The notes under the pieces: generated by a model
Database searches by the model: none
Told to the model about the DNA's origin: nothing
Seen by the model: the letters and a program-made list of their open reading frames with translations, nothing else
Translations under genes and position numbers: made by a program
Shown here: one piece after another, positions 43,796 through 52,969 of the stretch
How the letters are laid out: every line of letters starts with the position of its first letter
Numbering within the stretch: the stretch's first letter is position 1
DNA from: Bubalus kerabau
Taxonomy: Eukaryota > Chordata > Mammalia > Artiodactyla > Bovidae
Direction of reading: 5' to 3'
NCBI RefSeq assembly: GCF_029407905.1
Contig: NC_073627.1
Coordinates: 139,761,697 to 139,825,696, forward strand
Length of the DNA: 64,000 nucleotides

Positions 43796-44780
43796 AAAAA
43801 AATTACCTAACCTGGGAAGTTAGGTTAATCATGATGTCATTAGCAGAGGAAAAGAAATCTGGGGGACAGCTGATGGAATCCCTTCTGGATGTTAAGTCTA
43901 AAGTGACTAGATTTCTTAGATTATTATTACACTTGATGAATAAATACGTAGAGTTACCCACCATTAACAAGACCTTTAAAAAAAATTCAGATCTGACTTT
44001 GTAAAAAGTTACCAAAGTTAAAATGCACCGTTTTCAGTGAAGTTTTGCTTTATTACGTGTTTATTTCATTTTCCTTTCACGTTCGAAATCGGCAAGAAAA
44101 TCTTCATAGGCTGCGAGAACAAAGCAATTTCAAGAGGCTTTTTCTCAGATGGTGAACCCGAATCAGCTGGTCATTTACTCTATTTTACTTCTATGGGTGA
44201 GGTAGCAAGGAGCCCCACACCCACCTGGGACTCGGATCCAATCTTCATTCTTGAGGTCTCTCCAGATGGAAGTGAGTTCCAGGAGGAGAGTTTCAGAGGA
44301 CGCCAACAGCTCAGGGCTGTTCAAATGTGCAGCCCCTGCGTTTGACTCTGTCTGAACAATGCAGCTAGTGAACAAGAAAGATTCGGATGTGCCTCGTCCG
44401 CTTCCCCGCAGGAACGCTCTTTGGGCTGCTGAAAAACGGAAGTCTTTGGGGCGGGCTTTCCCCTGGACCATGAATGTCTGAATTTCTTCAGCTGGGTCTG
44501 AGTCTCTTCAGCTGGGGAGGAGTCCAGGTGTTTCTCGGGGACATAAGATTTCCAAGTCAGAACTCGCTACATAATTCTCGCTAAGAGGCTCCCCTAAGAA
44601 ACTACTTGATACTTCTGAGGAGCCCGGCTCCTTCGCATTAGTTCTTTATTTACCAGAAGACAAATGTTCCTGCTTTGAAGGCTATGAACCGTGGCCACAG
44701 GAGATCACGTTTACCTTGGAGTCCGGCTTCCGGCTCTCTTGGTGTCAGCGAAAGCTCTAGGGGGTGAACGCAGTAGTCAA
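43796..44780. other. DOCK5 upstream flank, no repeat recognised
   Basis: About 1 kb rising in GC toward the CpG island. Short frames on both strands overlap one another and are not convincing. It may contain proximal regulatory DNA. Confidence 0.4.
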
Positions 44781-44842
44781 CTGCTCATTCATTCAACAAA
44801 TATTTATCGAGCGTCGGTTGAGTGCCTGGCACTGCGAAAACC
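44781..44842 (-). mobile_element. L2 3'-tip fragment
   Basis: ATTCATTCAACAAATATTTA and the following GTGCCTGGCACTG are the reversed L2 3' end. It lies just before the CpG island. Confidence 0.6.
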
Positions 44843-45072
44843 AGGACGGCTACAAACAACTTATTTTAGATACTATGCACTCATCCTAGTTCCCCCAGAT
44901 GCTCCGGAGCGCGCGGTGAGAAAGGACTCCGCATCCACTCCCGCTTGCTCCGCCTGGGGGTGCCCGACCCCTCCAGCGCAGCCCTCTCGACACCCCGCCG
45001 TCAGGGATCCAGGCTCCAGGGTTTAGCCCGGTTGGGGACGGCGAGGGGAAAAAGCCAAACACTAAAAGGATT

Positions 45073-45091
45073 AAAAAAAAAAAAAAAAAAA
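45073..45091. repeat. (A)19 run inside the CpG island
   Basis: Nineteen A follow GGATT within GC-rich DNA, about 420 bases upstream of the DOCK5 start codon. No TSD or SINE body accompanies it. Confidence 0.9.
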
Positions 45092-45382
45092 GCCGTACCC
45101 AAGTCTGTGCTGGGAAACTGCTCCCGGGAAGTGTGCAAGGCGGAGCCGGCCTGGGCCCGGGAGAGCGCGGAGACCTTGGCTGGCCGGCGCCCGCGGATCG
45201 TGGCGCGGAGGCGGCCTTGGCGGGCGGAGGGCGCGGCCAGCGGGAGGGGCCGAGGCGGCGCCGGGAGGGGCGCGCACGGCGGCGTGGCCGCCGGGCGCAG
45301 CAGGTGACCGCGGCTCGCGGTGGGAGCCGGAGCGTATAGCTGGCGGCGCGGCGGGGAGACGGCGCGCGGGGCCGAGCGAAGT

Positions 45383-45400
45383 TTCCCGGAACATGGCGGA
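45383..45400 (+). promoter_or_regulatory. overlapping STAT/ETS-type site and TISU/YY1-type element
   Basis: TTCCCGGAA at 45,383-45,391 is a palindromic STAT-type word with an ETS-type CCGGAA core. GAACATGGCGGA at 45,389-45,400 matches the TISU consensus SAASATGGCGGC at 11 of 12 positions, and thus also the YY1 motif. Such elements usually lie within a few tens of bases downstream of a transcription start, so I infer a start near 45,360-45,388. Confidence 0.6.
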
Positions 45401-45458
45401 AGGGCCCGGGGCGCGCCGGTGTGCGGCGCGGTGGCGGTCGGAGCCCCGGGAGCTGTAG
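45393..45458 (+). CDS. upstream ORF in the DOCK5 leader, 21 codons plus stop
   Basis: The frame opens at ATG 45,393 (A at -3, G at +4, a strong context inside the TISU-like element) and stops at TAG 45,456-45,458. It encodes a short arginine-rich peptide beginning MAEGPGARR with no known domain. Its stop is 36 bases before the DOCK5 ATG, and it lies in a different frame. If transcripts begin upstream of 45,393, ribosomes would meet this ATG first, so I infer possible damping of DOCK5 translation or reinitiation. It is not a conventional gene, and whether it is in the mRNA is unproven. Confidence 0.5.
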   Translation: MAEGPGARRCAARWRSEPREL

Positions 45459-45494
45459 CCACCGCAGCCGCCGCCGCGGGGCGAGGTCGCCGCC

Positions 45495-45537
45495 ATGGCC
45501 CGCTGGATCCCTACCAAGAGGCAGAAGTATGGGGTTG
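45495..45537 (+). CDS. DOCK5: DOCK5 exon 1 coding part (dedicator of cytokinesis 5, N-terminus)
   Basis: DOCK5 is a DOCK-A family guanine-nucleotide exchange factor. Family members activate the small GTPase Rac with an ELMO partner and act at the cell cortex in migration, spreading and osteoclast function. This exon encodes MARWIPTKRQKYGV plus one base of codon 15, matching the mammalian DOCK5 N-terminus as I remember it. The close paralogue DOCK1 starts differently (MTRWVPTKRE-like). The SH3 domain that binds ELMO, the lipid-binding DHR1 and catalytic DHR2 domains lie in exons outside the window. Start choice: GCCGCC-ATG-G is an ideal Kozak context. The exon ends in TTG followed by GTGAGT, a strong donor, giving a phase-1 intron; a GC(x) Ala codon would be completed by the next exon. 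The exon sits in a CpG island. No damage is seen. Confidence 0.9.
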
Positions 45538-46020
45538 GTGAGTACTCGCCCCACCCCGTCCCCGCCGCCGCAAGTTCGGGGGAGCGGCCCTGCCGGGTGC
45601 AAAGTTGGGCGGCGGACGCACGGTCACTCGGTGCGCGCCTGCCCGGGACCGGGCTCCGGCTCCCGCTACCCGCCGGGGCGCCGCCAAGGCTCGGCTCGGG
45701 CCCCATTCTTTCTTGGAAGCGGTGCGAGCTGGAGCCAGCTCCGGGAGCCTCATGGTGGGAAGTCATTCAGAGTTTGGGGAGTCCGAGTGGCTAAAAGTGC
45801 AGTTGGTTTCCGGACTGGCCATCCCGCCCCCCGACTCCCAAGGCTGCAGCGCTTTGCAGAGTAGAAACGTGCAAAGCGAGGGAGCTCGCTCTGCTTCATT
45901 TGGGGCGCCCTGCCGCGGTGCTCACGCCCACTGTCCCCCCATCCACCGGCCCGCTTGTGCCCGTGTAGCTTCATTCAGTACTTTGTAACCGGCCGAGGCC
46001 CATGGAACGCGAAGTCGGCG

Positions 46021-47178
46021 GGCTGCCCCAGCGCTTCCTGCCTTTGCTCTTAGGTTCTCCCTGAAGCTCCAAGTGAAGAGTTTGTGGGGGGTTGTTGGGG
46101 CGGGGGGCTAGGGAGCCATCCTCTCCCAACTCCTCCCAGGCACTGGGATCCCCGTAGCAGTTGTGAACTGGTCAGGAGACTCAAGCTGTAGTGTGGAGGT
46201 GATGGAAGCGGCAGGAAGTGTGTGGTATGGGAGCGGGGGTGGCTGGCCCCGGGGGCTGCTGGTGCGAACTGTCGTCCTCTACCCGAGCGTGAGTGGAGAG
46301 GGTCTCCGACTGCCTTCTGAATCCCCATTCCGCCGTGCGATAAAACAAGGACATTTTACCAGGAACAGAGTGACAGGTCCTGTGCTGGGCACTTGGGCGT
46401 TCCTAACAGCGGTGCTGGAAGGGCCCGCAGGATGTGCAGGAGGTTGCTTTCGTGTTAGTTTTCGATCCGAAACGGTGGTTGAGCGGGGCTTTAACACAGG
46501 TGAAAACTCTTGCTCTTTCCACTTTTTATCGAGGAGTCAAGTTGCTTAGGTCTTGTGGAAAGACTTCTGCCGTTAGCGGGGCGATTAAAGTGGCTTTAGG
46601 CTTGGGTGCTATTCCCTAGTATAAACACAGTTGAGAATTTTATCACTTCCTTTCAGGGTCGTTCATTGGGCATATTTGTAAGTCTTCGGCTTCACTACCA
46701 TCTCGCCCGCATTTTTCCACCCCCTCACTTTAGTGGTTACTAGGTCTCTGAACCTATTCTATGTTTTCTGACGGCTTTGTCAGTTTCAGAGAGATCTCTA
46801 GGGGCTTTTCAACTTGGAAGACTTGAGTCAGTTACAAAGAAACAAACCAACTCTTTGATATTTATTACTTTGAGATGGTGATCCTAGTGTATATATTTAT
46901 ATGTGTGTGTATACAATAATATGCACAAGAATCCTTGTTTTCCCTCTGCAAAAACTTTTTCCTTTAAATTTCTTTTAGAATCCTTGCACTCTTCTGTGAC
47001 TGTAGTTCAGAAATAGGTAGCTGTTGTTTCTTCTGCTTCATAATTTGGTCATGAGCTTTCAGGTGCCAGTTAGTAAGTAGCCAATAATTCTGGAAGTCAG
47101 ATGGAGCTAATTTCTTTGTGTTAATTGGGTACTAACTCCTAGATGAAAGTATATTTAGCAATGCCTACTCAATACTTT
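46021..47178. other. intronic, no repeat recognised
   Basis: GC declines gradually after the CpG island. A TG/TA-rich patch lies at 46,888-46,916. No gene evidence. Confidence 0.4.
46086..46113 (+). repeat. quadruplex-capable G-rich tract
   Basis: Four G runs (G6, G4, G6, G3) with spacers TTGTT, C and CTA on the non-template strand, about 550 bases into DOCK5 intron 1. Confidence 0.85.
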
Positions 47179-47450
47179 TGGAGAAGGCAATGGCACCCAC
47201 TCCAGTACTTTTGCCTGGAAAATCCCATGGACGGAGGAGCCTGGTAGGCTGCCAGTCCATGGGGTCGCTAGAGTCGGACACGACTAAGTGACTTCACTTT
47301 CACTTTTCACTTTCATGCACTGGAGGAGGAAATGGCAACCCACCCCAGTGTTCTTGCCTGGAGACTCCCAGGGACGGGGGAGCCTGGTGGGCTGCCGTCT
47401 ATGGGGTCGCATAGAGTCCGACACGACTGAAGCGACTTAGCAGCAGCAGC
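47179..47450 (+). mobile_element. BOV-A2 SINE
   Basis: Complete dimer with a short (AGC)n tail, co-oriented with DOCK5. No clear TSD was found. Confidence 0.93.
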
Positions 47451-47716
47451 TTCTCACGAAAAAATATCAATTCTTATTTTGTTTAATAGGAGAAACTCTC
47501 TCCAAAAGTATTCTGACTTCGGCATAGTTAAGGCAAACATATCCTAAAAACATGGGTTTTATTTCCATAGTTATAGTAATAAGAGTGATATTTTCTCTTT
47601 TTAAGTTTTATCATCAGTCAAGAAAATTGAATTGCATTTCAAAGGTATAGGGAGCGGCAAAATTGTCCCAGAGTATCATTTAGAAAATTTATTTCACTAG
47701 ACACAATGGATACTTT

Positions 47717-47890
47717 AAAAAAAAAACACATACACAAAATTTTTGTATTGGAGTATAGGTGATTAACAGTGTTTGTGATAGTTTTCAGGTGGACAGCAAA
47801 GGGACTCAACCATGTACGTACATGTATCCATTCTGCCCCAAACTCCCCTCCCATCCAGGCTGCCACATAACATTGACCAGAGTTCCCAAC
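47717..47890 (-). mobile_element. L1 3' UTR fragment
   Basis: Minus-strand L1 with a reversed poly(A) (T-side hidden by A-run at 47,717-47,727) and the CAAACTCCCCTCCCATCCAGGC block shared with 29.1 kb. Confidence 0.7.
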
Positions 47891-49452
47891 ACAGTAGATT
47901 GTGATGAATCTGGGTTTGACAAAAGGGCCCACTGTTAGGACAGATGAGCTTATGGGATCAGTGTCCATTGTTTATTCCCAAGACACATGGTGATCATCCT
48001 AGTTCCTTGCTGGGAAGCCTTCCTTGGCCAGCCCGGTAAGGTCTAAACTGAGCCCAGTTTTCAAGGTTCTAAGATCCAGCTCAGTATGTTTTCATAAAGC
48101 ACATCTCTCACCGCTTCTCTCATCAACCCTCTAACGCAGACGCTGCCCTTCGCTCTTGTGCCTTACAGGGAGAGTCCCTCCTCTGGGACTTTGCGCTCCT
48201 CTGCGTGTCCCCTGTTCCGAGTCCCCTTCCACCTCTGGATCCCATAATCTGGCCTTTCACCCAGGGTACGCTGCTTCCTCAACATTCCTACATTTTATTA
48301 CTTAACGTTTGGTTCAGTGAATCAGAAGGTTATGGTATTGCATCCTTGGGACTAGAGGTATACGGGTAGAGAGCATGCATTCAGTAACTGCTTGTCCTTG
48401 GCGTTGGTGTGACATTCTAAGGCACCAACCTGATTTCTATAATTTAGTGCAGTTTTTTTTCCCCTATTAGGTTTTAACATCTTATTCACTCTAGTATGAC
48501 TTTTACCTTGTTCTGTTAGATGAAGTGAGACCCTTAAGTTTGTTTTTATCTTTGCAAGTAAAAAAAAATGAGAGATGCTGCTGAGAAAGCAGGCATGGAA
48601 TAGATGGACTTGCTTAAATGTGATTGGGAAAAATTGGCTGGTTGGATTAATGGCTGCCCCACAGCTATGGAAAATGCTTTTCTTTCTCCCTTTTTCTTCC
48701 TTGTTTTCTTTTTCTTCCTTTTTCTTTCATTTTTTTCTGTTTTAGGACATAAGGGTCAAACATTTTGACTTTGACGTTAAGCAAACCTTAGTGATACATG
48801 TCCAGGTTAGTCTTCTGATTATCGAAACATTGCTTCAGTCTGTTCAACGATAGACCCAAATTATGTTGATGACAGAGTCTTTGCAAAATCATTCATCATT
48901 GTTTGTTAGAATTTGTCCTATCTGTTTTTATAAGGTGATAAAAGGTGCTTTGGGGGAATATTTGCTTCACTGTTAACTTTGCAACAATTTCGTTGTGCTA
49001 GGCCTAGTTAATCTAAAAGCCTTTAACTTTGTAGATTCTGAAATGTTAGTGTAAAAACAAACTGGATTCTTGTAGTGATTTGTTAACGCACTTAGGTGTG
49101 CTGTGGGTCTTCAGTTCATCCTCACCGCGGGCATCGTGTTCTGTAGACTCTAGCTGGAGTGATGGAACTTGGTCTCAAAGAGTAATTAGTGAACTGCTTA
49201 AAATAGATAGTTCCCACCTGTTTGGTTGCATGAACACCTTTGGCCCCTTTCTTGGAACAAGAAAGTGGTCCCCTTTCTTGGAACAAGGTTTTTAATTGCA
49301 TACAGTCAAGTATAAAAGATTGAAAACAAGCCACTTGTATTGAATACAGCTGTCAAGATAGTTTTCAAAATTTGTTATTGTAATATATGTGCTTTTAAAA
49401 AAATTTTAAGTTTTTATTGTGTATTTTACAATATTGCTTCTGTTTTATGCTT
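47891..49452. other. intronic, largely unassigned
   Basis: 48,010-48,290 loosely resembles L2. 48,675-48,744 is a pyrimidine tract of TTTCTTCC blocks. A small tandem duplication lies at 49,244-49,287. No coding exon is evident. Confidence 0.4.
49244..49287. repeat. 26-bp tandem duplication of a palindrome
   Basis: CCCCTTTCTTGGAACAAG occurs at 49,244-49,261 and 49,270-49,287. The first copy is followed by AAAG, completing CTTTCTTG-GAA-CAAGAAAG, an 8-bp perfect inverted repeat with a three-base centre. Each copy contains a TTCTTGGAA (TTCN3GAA) word. Confidence 0.9.
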
Positions 49453-49565
49453 TATTTTTTTGGTGGTGAGACATGTGGGATCTTAGTTCCCCAACCAGGG
49501 ATCAATCCTGCACCACTCTGCATTAGATGATGAAGTGCTGACCACTGGACCACTTGGGAGGTCAC
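49453..49565 (-). mobile_element. CHR-type SINE
   Basis: Minus-strand copy with a reversed head at 49,545-49,565, moderately diverged. Confidence 0.83.
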
Positions 49566-49681
49566 CTGTGCTTCTTTATTAACACATAATAACTACTTTA
49601 TTTTGAAATAGTGATGAGTATATACAATTTTTCAAGATATCTGTAGTAACCATAATATGCTATTTAATCACCTGTGATTTC

Positions 49682-49881
49682 TTTTATTGAATTTGTTTTT
49701 GAAGTATAGCTGATTGGCAGTATTGTGTTAGTTTCAGGCGTACAGCAAAGTGATTGTTATATGTATATATAAATCTGTTCTTTTTCAGATTCTTTTCCAT
49801 TATAAGTTATTACAAGATATTGAATGTATTTCCCTGTGCTGTATGGTAGGCTCTTGCTGGTTGTCTGTTTTGTATGTAAAA
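49682..49881 (-). mobile_element. L1 3' fragment insertion
   Basis: TSD CACCTGTGATTTC at 49,669-49,681 and 49,882-49,894 is perfect over 13 bp. Only about 200 bases of the L1 3' end were inserted. Confidence 0.88.
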
Positions 49882-49894
49882 CACCTGTGATTTC

Positions 49895-50534
49895 AGTTGA
49901 GGCCAGCATCTCTGGTACACTTGTGGGTTATTGCCTCTGGTCATCAATGCAGTGAACGCTGAGTGTCAGAGAACAGATGTGTAACTTTTTTTTACCCTTT
50001 TCAAGCCCATGGATCCTTGAATTTGAACACAGATTGAGTCCTTGGCTATGAAGATCACACAGCTAGTTAATTATAGAGCCTGTTAGTTACATGACCAAGC
50101 TAGATATTATACAGTTGTAGTGAACTGAAGAAGGCCTCACTCTAAGGCATTCATGTTCTAACAACATTGAGGCTGAGAATAAAAGGAATAGGAAATTAAT
50201 GTTTATTATGGATTTACCTCGTGACAGGCACTGTTCTAAAGCCTTTGTTTCAGTGTGTCCCAGGTACCTATGGAGGTCTTGCAGACACTTTCAGATGGCC
50301 CATGAGATTAAAACTTCCTGGTAATAATAGTAAGATGTTATTGGCCTGTCTTCACTCTGTTCTGTCATGAGTACACAGTATAGTTTCCCAGAGGCTACAT
50401 CGAATGTGATACTGCATCAGATTGAAGGCAGAGGCAGGTATGAGAGTCTAAAGGCCTTTTGTGAAGCCAGATATTAAAGAGATTTACAAATGTGCAAAAC
50501 AGTGCCACTCTTCTAAGTGTTTTTGTTTGGAAAA
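49895..50534. other. intronic, with a MIR-like scrap
   Basis: 50,190-50,250 (AATGTTTATTATGGATTTACC and GGCACTGTTCTAAAGCC) is MIR-like on the plus strand. The rest is unassigned. Confidence 0.45.
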
Positions 50535-50732
50535 GTGTGTGTGTGAGTCACTCAGTCATGTCCAACTCTTTGCAACCCCATGGACTGTAGCCCTCCAAGC
50601 TCCTCTGTCCGTGGAATTCTTCGGGCAAGAAGACTGGAGTGGGTTGCCATTTCCTCCTCTAGGGGATCTTCCCGACCCAGAAATCAAACCCGGTCTCCTG
50701 CATTGCAGGCAGATTCTCTACCGTCTGAGCCA
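50535..50732 (-). mobile_element. Bov-tA SINE, left arm of an inverted pair
   Basis: Minus-strand tRNA-BovA copy. Its partner in opposite orientation begins only 43 bases later. Confidence 0.9.
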
Positions 50733-50775
50733 TGTTTGATCTAAAAAATACTTCGCTAGCTAGTTGGGTTTATTG

Positions 50776-50988
50776 TGACTTCTTAGTGGCTCAGTGGTAA
50801 AGAATTTGCCTGCCAATGTAGGAGACCCAGGTTTGAACCCTGTGTTGGGAAGATCCTCTGGAGAATGAAATGGCAACCCACTCCAGTGTTCTTGCCTGGA
50901 AAATCCCGTGGACAGAGGAGCCTGGTAGGCTACAGTTCATGGGGTCGCAAAGAGTCAGACACGACTGAGCGACTTCACTTTCATGTTC
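50776..50988 (+). mobile_element. Bov-tA SINE, right arm of an inverted pair
   Basis: Plus-strand full-length copy, facing away from the minus-strand Bov-tA at 50,535-50,732. Confidence 0.9.
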
Positions 50989-51132
50989 TTCACATTAGTT
51001 AATGAATAAGGGTTTTTTTAAATGTCTCAACTTGAATTTCTAATATACTGAATCGTGATAGATGTAACCCACATAAGCAAAAGCCTTTTAGAATCCTCAG
51101 TAACTTTTTCTTAAAAGATATTTTCTTTTTCC

Positions 51133-51256
51133 TTCATTATTACTTTTGGCCCTGCAGTGTGGCATGCAGGATCTTACTTCCCTGACGAGGGATCAAATCC
51201 ATGGCCCCTGCGGTGGAAGTGTGGAGTCCTAACCACTGGACTGCCAGGGAAATCCC
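51133..51256 (-). mobile_element. CHR-type SINE
   Basis: Minus-strand copy with the reversed head GGACTGCCAGGGAAATCCCC at 51,239-51,258. Confidence 0.86.
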
Positions 51257-51319
51257 CTCTCAATAACTTGTAAGAGCATTATAGGGATTCTAAGACTAAA
51301 AACTTTGAATACTGCTGCT

Positions 51320-51470
51320 TTACACATTATTTCATTAAATCATTGAGATGATGCTGTCATTCTCATATTGTCTCCTTTTCCAGGTAAGAAAACTGAGGTT
51401 TATACAGGATAAATTATTTATCCATGTCCACATAATTTCACTCCTAGGCCAAAACTCTACTCCATGTGCA
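51320..51470 (+). mobile_element. MIR SINE
   Basis: GGTAAGAAAACTGAGGTTTA core at 51,384 and flanking MIR-like wording on the plus strand. Confidence 0.6.
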
Positions 51471-51499
51471 TTTCCCAACAGTTTTTCATCCATCACCTT

Positions 51500-51850
51500 G
51501 ATCTCTGCTGTGTCCTGTGTTGACCTGAAACAAATAGACTGCCAGTTAATTTTCCAGCAAAAAAATAGATTTATTCAGAATCAGCAATCCTTAGAGGGTG
51601 TGGGGTGGGGTGGGGGGAGGGGGCAGGTCTGCAAGCCACATGCAGATCCCTGCAACCAAGAGAGAGCCCTTTTATAGAAAAGGAACTTGGTAGGGCTGTA
51701 ATAAACAGAGTCCATCAGAGGAATGAAGAGTTCGAAGTATATTGGCTGAGCTTTTGCCAGGTGAGAAGAGGAAGTCTATCTTCCCATTGGTCTCTGCTCT
51801 TGTAAGGGGTGAAGGCTCCCACTTCTGGCCTCATGACTCTGTTTTAATTG
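51500..51850 (-). mobile_element. candidate solo LTR, minus strand
   Basis: On the minus strand a CTATAAAAGGGCTC box (complement of 51,665-51,678) is followed about 100 bases later by GAATAAATC (complement of 51,568-51,576), the spacing of a retroviral promoter and poly(A) signal. The family is not identified. A G-rich tract lies between them. Confidence 0.35.
51602..51623 (+). repeat. quadruplex-capable G-rich tract
   Basis: G4-T-G4-T-G6-A-G5 with single-base loops, on the DOCK5 non-template strand. This is the most compact quadruplex motif in the window. Confidence 0.92.
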
Positions 51851-52104
51851 AGGTTTCTCTGTATGTATTCATTTTTACACCAGGTACCCTTGAGTACCTC
51901 ATGCCTCTGCTTTACCTATTTGCCGTCTCTGTTTTTTTTGTTGTTGTTGTTGTTCGTAAATATTAGAGCTTAATTTATTTTTTTTAAAGATTAAAAATAC
52001 GAATAAAAGTTTTGATACTTTATTCTTGAGTCCCAAAGGACTATCTTGTACTCAACTTTTGCAGACTATTACTTTTGAATGAACCATCTCTTTCTTCCCC
52101 ATTG
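51851..52104. other. intronic, with (GTT)n
   Basis: A TTTTTTTTGTTGTTGTTG tract lies at 51,931-51,955. Otherwise unassigned. Confidence 0.5.
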
Positions 52105-52705
52105 AATTCTTTTTAATTTAATTTTTATCTTATATTGGAGTACAGTTGATTTCCAATATTGTGTTAGTTTCAGGTATACAAGCAAGGTGATGTAGTCATA
52201 CATATACATAAATCCATTCTTTTTCAGATTGTTTTCCCATATAGGTTTTTACAGAATATTGAGTAGAATCCCTGTGCTATACAGTAGGTCCTTGTTGATC
52301 ATCTATTTTATTAATATATATTTGTTTGATCGGTAAGTTGCATCCGACTTTTTTGTGACTCCATGGACTGTAGCCAGGTTCCTCTGTCCATGGGATTCTC
52401 CAGGCAAGAATACTGGAGTGTGTTGCCATTTCCTTCTCCAGGGGATCTTCCTGATCTAGGGATCAAACCCTTGTCTCCTACAGCTCCTGGCATTGCAGGA
52501 CCATTGCAGGCTTATTCTTTACTGCTGAGCCACCAGGGAAGCCCATTTTGTATATAGTGGTGTGTATATGTTAATCCCAAACTCCTAATATGTCCCTTCC
52601 CCCTAATTTTCCTCTTTGATAATCATGAGTTTGTTTTCTGTCAGTCTGTTTGTTTTGAAAATAATTTCATTTCTATCATTTTTTCAGATTCCACATGTAA
52701 GTTAT
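52105..52705 (-). mobile_element. L1 3' UTR split by Bov-tA
   Basis: Minus-strand L1 3' text at 52,105-52,321 resumes at 52,544 with TTTTGTATATAGTGGTGTG wording and fades at about 52,705. Confidence 0.75.
52322..52543 (-). mobile_element. Bov-tA SINE nested in L1
   Basis: Minus-strand full-length copy with a small duplication (GCATTGCAGGACCATTGCAGG) in its tRNA-like part near 52,490-52,510. Confidence 0.9.
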
Positions 52706-52969
52706 TTCTTACTTAATCTTTTCTTCATGTTGCCTACTTTTTTGGTTTTTACTTAAAACAGTGACTGAAAAAGCCGTACATTCCTACCATTAAATGAGAA
52801 CCAGCATCACTTGCTTTAGAAAGAGGCAACCTTAAAATTAAAGGCAACGACGATAAAACAGCAGCGTACTGGATTCTGGCTCCATGCTGTTGCCTGTCAG
52901 ATCATTTTCTCTGTTAAAGAGGAAGGAGGCTGGTGCCCCACTGAAGCTTTCTCTGCCATCATCCATCTA
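52706..52969. other. no recognised feature
   Basis: Intronic sequence without gene or family evidence. Confidence 0.4.

Larger units (their letters stand above)
44880..46020 (+). promoter_or_regulatory. DOCK5: CpG island and promoter region of DOCK5
   Basis: GC content and CpG frequency rise abruptly here and fall after about 46,000. The densest part is 45,115-45,560. Sp1-type GGGAGGGGC and GGGCGG words recur. The exact transcription start is not visible. The island spans exon 1 and the first splice donor, as is usual for a broadly used CpG promoter. The promoter is TATA-poor. Confidence 0.88.

Noticed and set aside
44037..44471. Overlapping frames of about 100 codons on both strands upstream of DOCK5
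   Set aside because: No domain, no Kozak or promoter support, and mutual overlap in opposite directions suggests chance in rising-GC DNA.
44886..45766. Minus-strand frames of 231-238 codons across the CpG island, as if a bidirectional gene
   Set aside because: Rich in Pro, Ala and Arg and low-complexity, overlapping each other and the DOCK5 exon. High GC makes stops rare, so long frames are expected. No domain or splice context.
51605..51805. Short frame over the G-rich tract in intron 1
   Set aside because: Low-complexity start and no homology; it lies in the LTR-like block.
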